NCBI RefSeq assembly: GCF_002078875.1
Contig: NC_034412.1
Location: 34,865,530-34,929,529 of the forward strand
Source: Numida meleagris
Lineage: Eukaryota > Chordata > Aves > Galliformes > Numididae
Direction: 5' to 3'
Length of the DNA stretch: 64,000 nt
Shown: piece after piece, positions 38,329 through 53,000 of the stretch
How positions within the stretch are numbered: position 1 is the stretch's first letter
Layout: the number at the start of each line of letters is the position of its first letter
Program-made: the position numbers and the translations under genes
The notes under the pieces: model-generated
Database searches by the model: none
What the model was told of the DNA's origin: nothing
What the model saw: only the letters and a program-made list of their open reading frames with translations

Positions 38329-41300
38329 CATACAAGCGGGTAGCCCAGCCAGCAAAGCATTTGCTATCCAGCAATAGCTGTCAGCACCAGCACCCAGTCT
38401 GCTCACTGTGATGCATTCTCGTCTTCCCTTGTGGCAAGTCCGATGCCTTCTGATGCAGGACTTCCCTCCTGATTGCACCTAGTCAGCTCTCTAGGCATGG
38501 GAAGGGAACCACAGCTGCACCTCCACCACATTCCACAGCCCAAACTTGAACTTTCCACAGACCATCTCCTACCCCTCTGAGAAACCACATCCACGGTATT
38601 GTACTGCCTCTAGAGTCCAGAGATTTGCTGCATCTTAGCTCCTAACAGGTTTTAAATTTATTTCTCACTCTTCTTGCTGTGAAGGGACACTCCACACTTC
38701 CAGACAGACGGTCCCTCTAGCTCTTTCCTGCTTAACCATTATCACTCATACCTTCCTGGCTGTACCAGATGTCGTGCAGTTGTACCCATGGACAATACAG
38801 TCACCCAGTTTTTAAATTATCACTTCAGACTAACCAACAAATAACTGTTAATTTCAGCTCTACCCGGGGGCCACAGTAATAGCTTGTACTGCACATGCTG
38901 CTAGATAGACCCAGAAGATATGTGGAAGTCTGAGTCAGGAAATCTGCAGCCAATATCCTGTGCAACTAACGCAAGTCAGTTTGCCTTCGTGTCTCTGCTT
39001 CTACACCTGCAAAATGGGAAAGCAGATCCAAGAAACATGATAGTTTCATTGCTTCGTACGTTGGAAGCACCCTGGATTTGCCAACAACCAGCAGCACAAT
39101 AGCATTAATTAGAGCTGCTTTGTAATAATGCAGAAAGAGCTTGTTCTATCATTTTGAATATATATTTACATATATATATATAAGCACCAACCCATATACG
39201 TGTCTTTTAAATAGCTCAAGTATATAGTTAATATCAGGTGTGTATCTGGAATCATGAAGCTTCATTTTTAATCAGCCAATGACTTTGGCTAGGCTGACAT
39301 TTTCCTGGCTATTTTTAGAGCATGACTCAGATGCTGTGCTACAGAGCCTGCAAAATCCCTGTAGGCTGATACCAGAGCCTCATTCAAAGCTATACTGAGC
39401 ATCATGCAAGAAAGGAAAGGAAGTCAAAGAGGACAAAGGCTTTGTTCACACAACGTGAGGTCTTTCTGTACAAAAGGAAATAAACTTGAAAAACAAGGTG
39501 TTACAGCAACATAGAGGGATACTTGTAACTGCAAGGGAACTCCTCCATACATGGCTCTCAGCATTTTCATAAGGAATCACTGGCCTGGTAGAAATAAAAT
39601 TGAGCCTTGTAAATGCTGTTTCCAGATGTGACTGAAAACCCAGAAGAGAGAAGTGTTGAATTTTCAGCCAGTCCTGTGGGTAATTGAATCTCTTGCCTCC
39701 CTGTGCGTATCAGAATCCATTGCTCACCTCATCTCCCTGAGAGCAGCTGCCATGAAGAAGAGACCCACACACCTGATCAGTGACTTTATTTACTGAAGTC
39801 CAAGAATAAAGGAGCTACTGAGGGCAGGGAGGGGGAAAAGCAGGCATTAGAGAAGGGGATCTTTTGTGAACTGGCTTGTTCTCCTCTGTAACTTTGTAAT
39901 GCATCACTTCAGAAAGGGCTGATATCCTTGGAGAGTAATTTCATACAGGTTTAATTCTCTATGCAGTCTCCAGGAGCTGCCTAATGAAGCAGCACATAGC
40001 TGGAGCAAAAGCTATTCCTGTGAACTAGGTTTCTCACAAGAAAGATAAGGAACTGAGCCTTCATCCATCAACTTTAATATGCAGTGAAAGTAACCAAAAT
40101 TCTCAAGAATCAAATCCTTTTCTCCCTGCAATTCCTGGGTTTTATTTGTAGTTATTTTCCTTTCCGATAGCAAACAGAGAATAAACATCCTTCATCTGAA
40201 GTGCAGTGGAATCTCTGGCTGTGTACTGGGAAGAAGTCATGTGAGCAGTTCCTGTTGCTTGGTCTTGCTTGGAAGATGCCCTGAGCATGTATCTAACCCA
40301 AGTGTAAGCAGACAGCAAGGTATGGATACGTGGTTTGGATAGGGATAGCCAGGAAGCTGTGTGGGTGGCAGAAAGACCAGGAGCTCCTCCCCACCAGCTC
40401 CCACAGAGCCTGACCTTCTCTGTACCCTGAAAACAAGAAAGAAAAGCTGCTGTAAAGGCAGAGATGGCTATGTGCAAGTACAACTTAAATTGTGATTGCA
40501 ATGGATGGCACTGGCAGACTGTTCCAGCCCTGCTTGAGTCCTCTGCCAGTGCTTTTTGAGGGGTGCTGGCTGTTTAATGCAGCAATAACATTTAGGGAAA
40601 GGTTGAGCTGGCACCTTCTTATCTCACCTCCTCCAGCTCTCACTGCCCAGCCTGCTAATATCTATCATCTGGGTTTTGCTGGGCTAGTTATTACACATCA
40701 GTGTATTAACTGAGGATTCAAATTAAAAAAAAAGTTTTTAGCAACAGCTTTGTAACACATCATAATTAAAAGTAGTCACTTAGTGCTGTGGTGCTGCTGA
40801 TTGCCCCTTGACTGCAAATGGACGTCACCTGTACAAGAAGACAGCCATGCAGCTCTAAGCCATTGCAGCCATCCTGTGTGTTGGCAAGTAGGTGCACCAC
40901 TAGTAGGAGACAGTATGAGATCCTTGCCAATGCTCCCACCTCCAGCACAAGGCTGAGAGGATGGGTAAAAGCTACCTGAGCCCACAGCAAGGGCAGCCCA
41001 CCTCTGAAGTCAGTGGTGCTATATCGATTTATATCAACCAATGGTCCGGCACTCAGCCTTCCCAAGTACGTGCTGGAAGCTACTCTAGAGCGAAACATAA
41101 AAGATTCATAATACATGTAACCAAGCACTGCGGTAAAGTGCATAGATCACAGAAAGCATTTCTTCAGCACTCAACAGAAAAGCATTAAGAAAAATTTACG
41201 TCTGAGAAGCTTGTGTTCTCATCCCATGATTGTTTTAATTCTGGTTAGTAAAACTAGAAGTGTTATTTGTGGCACAGTCATCCTAAGTAGCAGTGTAATC

Positions 41301-43975
41301 CACAGATCAATAGGGCATTGCAGTATAGCATTACCTTTCACTGTTCTTAGGTGCCTTTATTAGGTGCCTCTTTCCTGCCTTTATTTCAGACAGGAGTGAA
41401 AAGCTATGATTGCTTTCTACATTTTAACTATCTTGAGCTTCCTGTACAAGCCATCCAACGAGCTTTGGTACCTACAAAGTTACATCTCTCTAGGTGGTTC
41501 CTATGGCAAATAGCTTTTGAATTCTGCTTAGAGATGCCTGAGAGCACTGCAGATGCAGGACTTCACACCAGCTGATACGAGCCCTGTTGCAATTACTGGC
41601 CCTTCTGAAATATGTGCCACAAGAGGCACAGCCCTCAACAACGAGTTATCGCCTCCCCTTGCTAACTGCATTGCCAGCAGGTGTTTTGTGTAACATTTGA
41701 GTAGAGCAAACTTCTGCCATCAGATTGCCCAGTAACTTTACTTTCTAGTGCTCTGAGCAAGCATGCAAGCAATGATAAATGGAAGTGGATGGCAACCATT
41801 ACTACAAGAGACAGCTGGCTACTGACCTTTTGTAAATATGAACTGGAAAAGGACAACAGACTCACCATAGCCAAGAAAAAAAATAAGCTTTCCTATCAGA
41901 AAAAATAAAAGAAAAAAAAAGCTATAAACCAAGAAGTACTACACAAACAAGATATATCCAGTGTACTTTAAACTCGTTTATATGTACTCCAAACACAAAA
42001 ACCTTTTTTTCTGATAAGCAAAAAACAGGCTACAGTTGTGAGCATAACCAGTGCAGGAAGATACTGCCATGGAAAATCTCCTCATTTATGACCAGAAAAC
42101 AAGCACAAAAGAAAACAGAGGGTAAAAAGTGTCATCTTTCTGAAAAGGATTAAACGAAAGTATGAACGCTGTTTGAGCTTGAAATACCTTAATACTGTTC
42201 TGAACCAGGTTATTGGAGTAATTGCAGCTTCTGCGTGCGTTATTTGGCATCAAATGACCACAAGCCTTTGAAGGGATACAGCAAAGCGAGGGAGAAGGAG
42301 AAACAAGAACAACCAATATTTACTGTGAAGTAAAGCAGAAGAAAAGCATTTGACTCCCTGCTTACCATCAAGCATTATGAAGCCCCAAAAGTAGAAGCTA
42401 TCTCCATTTTCACCCAAATTAAAGAATAAACAGTACAGATAATATTTCCTAATAACAGCCAAGTAATGGTATTTAGGGAAGTTTCTGGTATTACAGTCAA
42501 GAGACAACAGGAGCAAGCTGACACTGCTAGAAAGAAAAAAGTAATCCCATTTACACAGCATGCTGTTTGCATGTAATGTGTGTCTTTCGTGCAGAGTCAG
42601 ATTTCATGTCTTGGAGACAGTCAAATGCATTTCTGAATTGCTCTGCTTAACACTCAGATGGACCAAGAGTGAGATCCAGTAGCGTGGATTCACCCCCCGG
42701 CTGGCCAAACCAAATCCCTGGAGAGATGATCTCACAGCTGCATAAAATTACCTTCAGCACAAAAGAGAGAAACTCTCACGGTCAGAGCAAAGCTGCTTCA
42801 CCACTTATGAAGACTGGTTGCTGACAAAACAGGCATGCAATGCTCAAGCAATAGCTATCAAAGCAGCAGGCAATTTACTGCTTATGCGCTCTTTATGCTC
42901 TCACTCAGTTCTCTCAACTAGCACAAACAATCGATTTATTCAGACTCACAGATTAAATCCCTACTTACATAAAGATCATCACTTGCCCTACAGCCCCCAC
43001 AGACTATCACATTCCCAGCATGCTGAGCACCTCCATCCCCACACACCTGGATATACAGCTGACCTGTGCTGGTCATTGCTCATGACTCATCAAATACATC
43101 TAGGGAGCTTTGCTCTGAAAAGGATTGTTAGTGCTGGAAAAGCCATTTCAGTTTGCCTACACTCTGTGAAGTCCTAAACCCAAGCAGCTGGCAGTTTCCT
43201 AGCTGAAAGTGTGTGTAATTTGCTGTCATTCCTCCATAAGAAACACCACCCCTCCTTCTCTATTTCTTTAGATCAATTATAAAAACAACAAACAAAAACC
43301 ACCCAACCCCCAAACCACCACCCTCATCAAAGTAACACTGTAAGTAACACACCCTTTGTGTGATTCTTCCCATCCATTTTTTTGTTGCTTTTCTCACTCT
43401 AAAACCCAGCCACCTCCAGAGCAGGGGACAAAAGCTGATCAAGTATTTCACATGCCAAAGCATTACCACCACACTGTGTTTTATCTCTTGGGCCTGAAAC
43501 CTGGCCCGGGCAGGTGCAGATGTTGGCTGGAGGTGCTGAATGCTCCCGAAGTGCCCCTGAATTTCTGTTGGGTTGTGCTCCTGTAAAGGTGCCTGTGTGC
43601 AGCCAGGGGTTTCTCATGGTTGGGCTGCAGCAGCACCCCACAACAGGCATCATGCTTCGGTGTGGCTTTTCTCTTCACCCAAACCCCAGCTTTGGTTCGC
43701 GTGTGACTTCTCATGCAGGGTGGCCCTGGCACTTTGTGGCCAGGCTGGTTACTGAGCCAGACCGATCCTCGGTCAGCTGAAGTCGTGCCAAAATAACCCG
43801 CTTCCAAGTGAATGTAAGTGCACGCACACACAGAAGTTCAACTGATTTGCTTTAAAACCACTCCTTAGCTAAACCCTGGCTAAAACGTGGCATCTCCTTC
43901 ATCCAGGAAGCTTCGGCTGGGGAGCTAATTTAACTAACTCAAAACAAAACAAAACCCAAACAAATCTCAGCGGAC
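38329..43975. other. Intergenic, no gene supported
   Basis: Non-repetitive sequence with short AT alternation at about 39157-39182. Several reading frames of 100-125 codons occur on both strands but have no domain, splice or composition support. Confidence 0.6.
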
Positions 43976-44215
43976 AGGATCACAATAAACACGGGCACCC
44001 ATCGCCGTTGCCAGGACGATAGCTGAGGCTCCGACACGCGGCTGCACGGCGCCGGGAAACGCATTTGCAGGGCGAGAGAGCCTCCTGTCGGGGAAACGCC
44101 GTCGGTGGAAAATGAATCCGGGTTTGCGGCAGCGGGTGATGGTCAGCAGCCAGCCTACACCTGAGGGGAAAGCGGCGTTCGTCCATCGGTCGTGTACACT
44201 GCGAGCTCTGGGATA
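43976..44215. promoter_or_regulatory. Small isolated CpG-rich patch
   Basis: About 25 CpG dinucleotides in roughly 240 bp, in surroundings that have few. The patch is about 17.7 kb upstream of TBC1D9 and about 2.5 kb from the presumed RNF150 poly(A) end. It could be an orphan promoter, an enhancer or part of an unrecognised non-coding gene. No TATA box or coding exon is evident. Confidence 0.5.
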
Positions 44216-46689
44216 CCTCAGCCTCCTCTTTGCTCTCCCTCACAGTGGCTGCCTGCCTCTGTTTTCCCCGTTTTGCTTCTGACCCCCAATTTTGGCAGCC
44301 TCTGAACACCCACCCACTGTTGCTGGCTGAAAGGATGTTACCTGGTGCTTGCTGGCTTCAAACTGCCATGTCAGTATCTTGAGCCTTAGGTCTCATAGCT
44401 GGGACTTCCGTGCCGTGTAATTCATGAGAGGCTCGTGGGGTTCGGAGAAAGGCAGCAAGGATGTGCCAAGGCATGGCACAGCAACCACACGAAATGCAAC
44501 TGAGCGAGCCTAGCCCCTGCTGCTAGGAAGCCCCAGTGCTGCAGAGATGTGCCAGGGACCTGAAAGGCCATGAGCAGCATGAAGAAGACAATCACCTTGG
44601 TTCTGCTCCTTTATGGGCATCTGCTCCCAGCCTCACTTGAGTCAGATATGGTTCGGGTACAATTTGGGTTGGGGCCAGCACAGCTGCCCTGAGCAGGAGC
44701 AGAGGAACAACCTCATCTGAGCTCTGACAGATAAGGGGCATGGCCAACACATCTGATGCATTACCACTCCCAGACGTCTGCTTTTCCCTCTGCCGGGAGC
44801 TACCATGCCTCCCAGCTGGAGCAGGAGGAGGACATGTGCCTGGGCTTCAGCCTCTGCGAGTCACTCTTGGCCTACCTGTGCAAGCCTGTCTGCCATCTCA
44901 AATAGGATGCCAGGCTACAAAGCCAAGCTGCTGAGATGTGTTTGTCCAGCAGGATGGCGGGAGGAACACAGGGGTGGCCTACAGCAGAGGGCAGCCCAGG
45001 CACATGAGATTGGTGATGCCTTCCTGCTTCAGCTGTTGCCAGGGCTTGCTTGCCCTCAGCTTGCCTGCATGGGGAGTGAAGGCCGAGGAATGAGCGTACT
45101 GCAAAACTGCACCCTGAGTTGTTGAGTACTGACTTCCTATGGCTCATCTGTGGTGGATATGAGTGCATTAACACATTATAGGTTTCTTCTTGGCCCTCAA
45201 GTCCTCTTATTCTTTGTGGGATGCCCCCAGACCCTCTCACCCTATGTTGCAGTGCTGCCTTCTCAGAGCCTTAGGCCCCTTCAGCTGTGCAGTACAAAGC
45301 TTGCTTGCTTTCCTGCCACATTTTGGGTCTCATGGGAGAAAAGGGACCCTGGGTTGGCTGGCACAGTGCAAGTCTGGATAATGCTCTTAGAAAAGACTAT
45401 CCAGTCCTTTCTATTGATTGTGATGGGTCTGAAGGTCACCTCCTTGAATCATGGGAGTGAGTACATTTTGACTTATTCCTTTTGGAGGAAAAAAAAAAAA
45501 GCATGGAGCAGCAAAGCTTTATAGCTTTATTTCTCGACTTGGACTAGAAATGAAGCTCATTTGTGGAGAAAAGAGTGATGTAACCCAAGCCCTACGTATA
45601 TGCTTGCAGCCTGGAATTAATTGCCTTACGCCCCTGGTTATTTATAGCCTTGATGCCATTCCCAGCAGCTCTGCACTGGGTTAGTGCTGCTGCGACACCC
45701 GAGCGTGCTGCCGCCCACAATATCTGCAGCAGCAGCAGCAGCAGAGGCAGCTGTGTTGTGTGTGCAGATCACATAGCAACTGTGCACCGCTGCCTGCGGG
45801 GAGAAACTGGCCCTGCTCTCTCCCATGGCCACCCCCGGTACTTGGACTTGGGACAAAGCAGGAGGGAGACGTGGGTCCTGGGCTGGCAGTACCTCAAACC
45901 TTCCACTGCAGCCCAGGGGTTGTTTTGGTGATGTGGAGCGGGGCTGGTGGGACAGGTTGCTCAGGCTGACACAGGTTGAATGGGCAGTAATGATTCCCAG
46001 TGTTGCTGACAGAACCACACTAAACCACAGCTGATTTCCTGCTCAGCGGGAGTGAGCAAGGCAATGAGACAGGGCAGTTTTGGGGCTCTGGGTCTGACCT
46101 AACCCACAGCTGCTCCTCGCTTCTGGGGGACGTGCATTAGTCCCCAGCAGACCTGGCACGTCCATGCACTTGGACGCACTACTGCGGCAGGGAGCAAGGC
46201 ATGCCTTCCGGGAGCACCAGCCGGCAAGCTGAAATCATGGGCCAGCACACGAGCTTCTTGTAAGCAGCACACCTATGCTGCATGTATCAGTCCCATGGGC
46301 TACATATATGACAGTCCCATGACACCTTTGGGGACGAGGGATCCAGGGAGGAGCAGCCAGATGACTCCTCACACTGGCAGCCCCATTCTTCCTGTGGCAT
46401 CACACCGTAAGGCTGATTTAACACCCAGTGCCTAGGGTGACCACAGCTCTCCCTTGGGGATGCGGAGGTGTTCACCCCCGCCCAGCTGCTGCTCTCTGAT
46501 CAAAAGCAGCTGGGGCACAATGAGAGCGAGACAGAGGCTGGTGGCCAGGCTGCAGCTCGGGTCCCTCCTGGCTGTAGCTTCTGCCTTCTGCCGGTGCCAA
46601 AGTTTGCAGCGTCCGCGTTCAATGAGAAACCATCAGCGACTTTCACACATCAGAGAGTGCCAGCTTGATTGTCTGTTAGAAAACATGTA
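44216..46689. other. Intergenic, moderately GC-rich, no gene supported
   Basis: It includes a short GCA trinucleotide run at about 45724-45742. Reading frames up to about 125 codons exist on both strands but overlap each other and show no recognisable protein features. Confidence 0.6.
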
Positions 46690-46710
46690 GGACATGGTCA
46701 TCAGATTCGT

Positions 46711-46716
46711 TTTATT
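46711..46716 (-). terminator. RNF150: Candidate distal poly(A) signal of RNF150
   Basis: TTTATT on the plus strand is AATAAA on the minus strand, in an AU-rich context. Cleavage would fall near 46690. Assignment to RNF150 depends on the UTR really reaching this far. Confidence 0.4.
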
Positions 46717-49700
46717 AAAAAACTTGCAATAAAATTCCTTGAAATTCACAATCTTAACTTTGATAGTTGCAATATTTTACTAGTACATAATAACACAGTC
46801 TCACATATTTACATTATAATCTTCTATATAACAAAAATAGCCGTGTTGTACTACTGAATAATGCTTCCAAATATTAGCCTTAATATTTCAGTACTTCTCC
46901 CAGCTGAGTCACTGTCCATGCTCTTTAGCATTTACAGTATGTAACAAAGCAAGATGAAAAAAAAAAGCGCGTGCCTCGTGATTTCAGGCAAATCCCTTTA
47001 GGATGGTGGTTCTCTGACTCCCACATTTTTTCAAGACAGATAAAGTGCATTGGAAGGGAAGATGTACACATTATAAAGTATCAGCAAAGAGTTAAGCTGT
47101 GTTTGCAATGCTGTACAGAAAGTAAACCTATAAAAAAGGCTTGCTTCACAAACTGCTACTGCTGTTTTGGCAGCAAATTCACAGGTAAGAGGGGGGAAAA
47201 AAAAGCTGATGGTAAGAAAAAGAACTGCCTATGCAAATGCCACAGTGTGATTTTGTCATGGTCTTTCCCTAGGTGGTTCCCAACCCAAAGTGCAGCCACT
47301 TGAAGAAAGGAACCTTTTTTTTTTTTTAACGTGGAGCTGGAGGGTCATTCCCACGGGCAAAACCAGCACAGCACCAGTAACAGCAAACGAGCTTCAGCCA
47401 AAACCGCATCCCAATCCTGATGGCCCTGCAGGTGACAAGATGCAGCGTGCGAGTGTGACAGCCTCGTCCTGTCCTCCTTGTTTTTCGGGCCGTCAGCTGG
47501 GGCATGGAGAGGCGGGGCTGAAGTACGCCTTCTCTCCTGGTGCCCACAGTGGGACCGACCGCCTCTGAGAATTTCACTGATGCAGAACGTTGTTTCCTAA
47601 CTGGAAATCATTTTGGCAAGCTGTGCACCGATGCATATGGTATTTATTCATTTTTTTTTTCCCCTCCCTTTTTAACACTGGCATTTGCTGGTGTGGCTCT
47701 GCAGCATGAGAGAGGGGACGTCGCTGGAAAAAATGTTGGGGCCATCACTCCAAACCAGAAAACTTCTGCTCTGTTCACAAACCGCATACGAATAGAACGC
47801 CACATTGTTTTGGTTTGCTTATAAACTACTCTAAATAAAAATAATTCTCTTCTGGAAACGGATGGAATGTATATCTTGACAAGTACAAAACCATTTTAAG
47901 TGTTCACTAAATACAAGGAACATCTTGCTATAAAAATAACAGACCCTCCCACCCGCTGTCCCCTCTTTACATTTCTAATTACAAAATGGTACAGTAATTT
48001 CAGCTTCCTAACATGAAACAAGAAGGAAGGATGGCATTACGCACACATACAAAACGTTTAGACACTTTACATCTGAAATAGCCGTATACATTCGGAGCAA
48101 CCAAGCATCTTGATCTTGCTATTGTTTTTAACACTACACAGGAGTGAAGAATTGGGAAATAAACAGAAAAGGAAAATGCTTTTTTTTCTTTAGATTCCTC
48201 TTCTTCTTCTTCGTCTTTTTTGGCTTTTGCTCCAGAAAGAAATAGCTTCCACCAATTCACAAAATAGTTGAGAGAGGCAAGATTAATTTCAGATGGAAAA
48301 TCCATCCATTGTCTTTTCCCTCAAAATCTGCAACGCATTTAATCCATCTTTCCTCCTCTGTTTCTCTCTTTGAAATACAGCTCGTGCTGAGAAAGCTTTT
48401 TTTCCATGGAAAAGAAGTACCAGGGGAGAGGAAGTCAGGTGAGCAGCTCGGAGCCGAGATGATGCTGCACGGCAGAGGGCAGCCTTCGCCCTCGCTCGCC
48501 GCCTCCTAGCCCGCAGCTGCCATCTGCTACGTACGCATCCCGAGCAGAGCGCCCATCTGGCGCTCCTCTTTCAGCTGCACAAGTATCCGTCCGTCCAGGT
48601 AACAGCTTGTTAGAATTCAAGTGCTTCTGCTGGATCGATTGTCCCTATTAAAAAGTCCACTAAAACAACACACCCCTCCCCTTACGAGAGACACAGGCAG
48701 CACAAATGGCCAGAGAGAAAGCTGACTGGTGTTAGCTTTATCCCACCAATTCCCTTCCCTGCAATAAAGGCTTGCGCTGGAGCGATCCTTTGTGACGGGA
48801 TGGATTTCTCTGCTATTTCACTCCTGCAGAATGGATGCAGCAGAACAGCAAACCAAGTCCTGCCTTCTGTTTAGACAGCCAGCTTGTCCTGGCCCGTATT
48901 TCTAGCAGACCAGTAACTTTCATCCTGCAACAAGGCTCTACAAGAACAACAAATGGTTAAAAAGTCTCCATTATTGCTAATGAAATAGAAGGTAATAAAC
49001 GACTACTGGTTTTCATGGTTTGCACAGCCTGTGAACTCATACTCCTGGCTTATTTCAAACTATATGCTTAGTCATGAGATTTTCTATGGACAGAGACCAG
49101 GCAGGAATGAGGTTCTTATAAACAAATCCTGGGAGACTCCCAGCTGCCCGGGCTGAAATGCATCTCCTGCTGCCAAACACAACCTGTGTTGTCATTTCAG
49201 TGCAGACCAATTGCCACCACGAGGACCTGCAGCCTGCAGGTTGTCCATGAAGGCTTGTGCCCTGATCTTTGCCTGTTTGCCATTGAATCTCCTCTTAGGG
49301 CTGTAATGTACATTCCAAGGAAAAAGTTTGCAACGCAAAAGACTGGAAAATCTATACGACAGCTGCATTCCAGGTTTAACCAGAATGGGAACTAAAATAC
49401 ATTTTATGGAAAATCTGCCACTGTATACTAATGACACAGAGGTGTTAAGGGGACTACAGAAAGATATCTGCCAGGGCAACCCATCCAAGTGCAAACATCC
49501 TCTGAGCTTCAAATTTTTCAAGTTAGACGAGCACTTCTTTTTATTCAGCAAGGAGGAGAAGAGGCTGGATTTCCAGGTTTGACAACAAAGACTTTAGATC
49601 ACAAAATGCATATTCTTTGTGAAACACCGAATTCTGAGCTAGATCTGTCTCCAGCGCTTGGATTCATTTTGTTCACAAAATAAGAACATATCACAAACTG

Positions 49701-52700
49701 GTTGTTCAACAGGAGACAAAGTACTGACCTTCTTGCAACAACATCATCTGGATCTGACCCAGATTTCGTTAAAGTAAAGTAGTGAGATCCTGGGGACCTC
49801 TTGTATGTGATTTCAGTATTTTTATTTGAAATAGCTTCTATAAAGCCTTTTTCTTTATTGCCATATTCTCTCACATATGGAAACACTCTAAAAATGGCAG
49901 CAGCTTGTTTTCACGACAGTTTCCATAGACATATCAATGTACTTACATACCCATATGTGGAAACGTAATTCTGTAGAATGCTTAAAGAACAAACTGTAGC
50001 ACTACAATCATCCCAATTCTGTTTCCTGAGGCTCTAAACCAGTCAGGGAAAAGAAACAACCCCCCAAACCCACAGCAAGGGTCTCCACCAGCATGGGTGA
50101 GCTGAGGAAGAGATTCAGGACTGGTGTCTTGCACAACTGCGCACATACATTAGGTTGGTTATGAGCACAGAATTCATACAGTTGCTTATGTCTCCTACCT
50201 ACGGAACAGACCTTTGGGAATGCAGCTTAGTGAAACCCACGAAAACTGAAGGGAATGCAGAGCAAGGGCTCTGCTTGCCCAGGTTTTATTCTGCAACACA
50301 GCTGGAATGAAGACAAGCTGGCAAATGTTCTCCCACATGCTACTCACTAAATGGAAATCAGAGGAAAGAGCCTCAGGTGACAGGAGCAGGAAGAGCGACA
50401 GGAACACTTCTCAGAGAGCTGTGCTGTCCTCTCGCCACCAGCCCTGTGGAGGAGGCAGCCACTGCCCCATCCCTGCTGTCCTGGCAGTAGGCAGTGGCTG
50501 CAGCAGTAAAGCCACGCTGTGCGAGTGTGCAGAACTGCATACTTGAGCCCTATTGGTCAGAGGGCACATGAGGATTTTATTTTTCCATCACTGCAGGCCA
50601 AGGGCCACTCTCTGTTCTGTGCCCCCAGCAGCTGAATCCCACCAGCTTAATGGCAGAGCCCCGGGCTGGTGGGCAACAGTAATGAAGAATTGCAAAATGC
50701 TCTCAGGAAAGGACTAATTTTGCCCAAATGTGCCAGTGAGGAGGTTTCATTTTACCCTGTGAAGAATCACGGTGGAGAGATTCACATAGGCAAAACTGTG
50801 CATGGGCATGCAGATCTGCAGAATTAAGGCTTTCGTCTGTTACAAACCAACCTCTGGGGTCTTAATATTTATGAAGCACCTCAAATTCCCAAGGCATTTC
50901 ACAGGTCATAGGTACAAAAATCACTGGTAGCCAGGTCCTACTTTAGGAGAACATTTCCATTTGACACAGGGGCTTAAATATGTTCATAGGAGACCTGTTG
51001 AAAATAGTGTGATTTCAGTACAAGTCCAAAATTAACCATAAGTGCTTTTCCGAACAAGGATGGATTAGAACATTTACGTAAGTGCTTTCCTAGGTTCTGC
51101 CTTCAGTGATGTGCGACCTGGCTTTGCACTTGTGATCACTTCACAGCACTCAGAGCTACACAACACTGAAGGAGAGAGATGGAGAAACATCTTTCCTGAG
51201 CAAAACTGCAGGTAAACAAAAACCTTTTGTTTTTGGAAAACAAAAGCCAAAACACTCTTGGCCCAGATTTGCTAGGATGACTCTTTTGAAAGACTAGAAT
51301 ATGGTGAGACGTAAAAACATCTTACCCAGCCAAGCGCCGTGCCCATGAGGGTGGCCAGCCCTGGGCGCCAAGGGACTGATCTAGGATGGGATACTTAGGA
51401 GAAGTATTACTGCTCCTAGCAATATGGGCAGGGGCTCAGTTACTACATGCTGCTGCATTTAGCATAGCACCCTTTAACGATTTTGCCATGCAAACGACCC
51501 TCTCCACCATTAACTGGATGTTTCACCTCCTGCCTCGCCTTTTTTACAGCCTCTGGTGCAAGCACAGACCTCGTTTGCTGTGCTGTACTGCAGGGGACTC
51601 CATTATAGCAACAGATAATTAATCAATTTGTCCATTAACTTAATTCCTCTGGCGAAACAAAATGAAGACTTTCTGGCAGGTCCTCCGAAACTACAAGAGC
51701 TTTGTCTGTGTGCTGGGCTGCAGCAGGTGGGTGTGAAAGGATCACTGACAACTCGGACATCGTGTTCATGATGTTCTGTGACATGTAGCACCCAGGCTCC
51801 AGTGCTAGAGAAGATAATGTACCAGTATCTGTACTTCCCATTGGGAGACCTGTCTGTGTATAACCAGCTTCTCTCTTTTCCCTACAGTCATCAGCAATGT
51901 TTCACTACTATGTAAAGGGCCAACAGGAAGTGTAAGCACCACTTACATCTCGTTTCAGCACAGTATTCAGAGCTTAAGTGGAGCTGATGTGGTACTTTGT
52001 GTAAACTCTGTTGTGAAGAGGTAAATTTAAGCATTGTTCCCCTGACAGTGGGGGCCTTACCCAGAGTGGCAGGGAATAGAGAAGACATTAAAGAATACAG
52101 AAAATATAGTAACAGAAACACAAATATTGGCAAGAGTGACTCAGCTGCATCCTCCCTAACAATCTCTAATGTCCTTTTCAAATCAAACAGATTTCAAACC
52201 GCTTGCATCTCTTTAATTAAGGAGAGATGTTCTTTTGAATGGCTAATAAAAACGTAACAGTGCATATCTGGATCATGGTTCTCAAGCCTCAAACATACCC
52301 TACAATTCAGGGACTAAGAACATTAAAAAAAAAAAAAGCTGTAAAACGAATGGAATTCTAGCTGAACCCAAAGCATGGAGTATAATTCTTCTTTCTTCCT
52401 GCAATAAACAAGCAAGTTGTCCAGAATTTTAGGTACAGTTCTAAACACATTTATTCCTGAATAAAATCTGACGAGCTGAATTTTGGGTGGGAGCTGTTTT
52501 CCACAGCTGAGCTGTGGAAAAGGAAATTTAGATACAGCAAGAAACCCTAACAGTTGTGTTTTGAGATGCTGCTGTGATACAAGTGAAAATGTTTGACCTC
52601 TCCATGAAATTTCAATGTAAGATGAATCGTTGATTCTGCTGACTTACTCAGGAGGCAGTAATGTGATTCAAATCATCTGACTGTCAACAGAAACTCTTTA

Positions 52701-52938
52701 CTCTTGTAGAACAGGAAGCTAAGAATGCTTATTCACAGTTGAATATTTTGACTGAAAAATGAAATCTTACGTTGAGCAAGTAATGATGAGCTTTTCCCTG
52801 GAAGCATAGTTCAGGATGGATTAAATGTAATCACAGATCATTATTATTTTGATGTTTTGATTTGTGTTACTTCTGTTAATTTCCAAATTCCTTCCTCTCT
52901 ACCCAGAACGGTTTGGTATATGTATAAGCAAGTAGGTA

Positions 52939-53000
52939 CATACTAACATGTAGTACGTACTGACATACTACATGTTAACATACATGTTGACATACTAACA
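52939..53000. repeat. Imperfect 25-27 bp tandem repeat with internal palindromes
   Basis: CATACTA recurs at 52939, 52964 and 52991, with CATGT at 52947, 52971 and 52983. The arms CATGTAGTA (52947-52955) and TACTACATG (52966-52974) are perfectly complementary around a 10-nt loop. Confidence 0.7.

Noticed and set aside
40142..40501. 119-codon minus-strand open frame with a hydrophobic N-terminus
   Set aside because: The length is within chance expectation for 64 kb. There is no recognisable homology, splice context or conservation evidence, and the hydrophobic start alone is not enough.
45150..46018. Several open frames of 90-126 codons on both strands
   Set aside because: They overlap each other in different frames in moderately GC-rich DNA, and none has a domain or a gene-like context.
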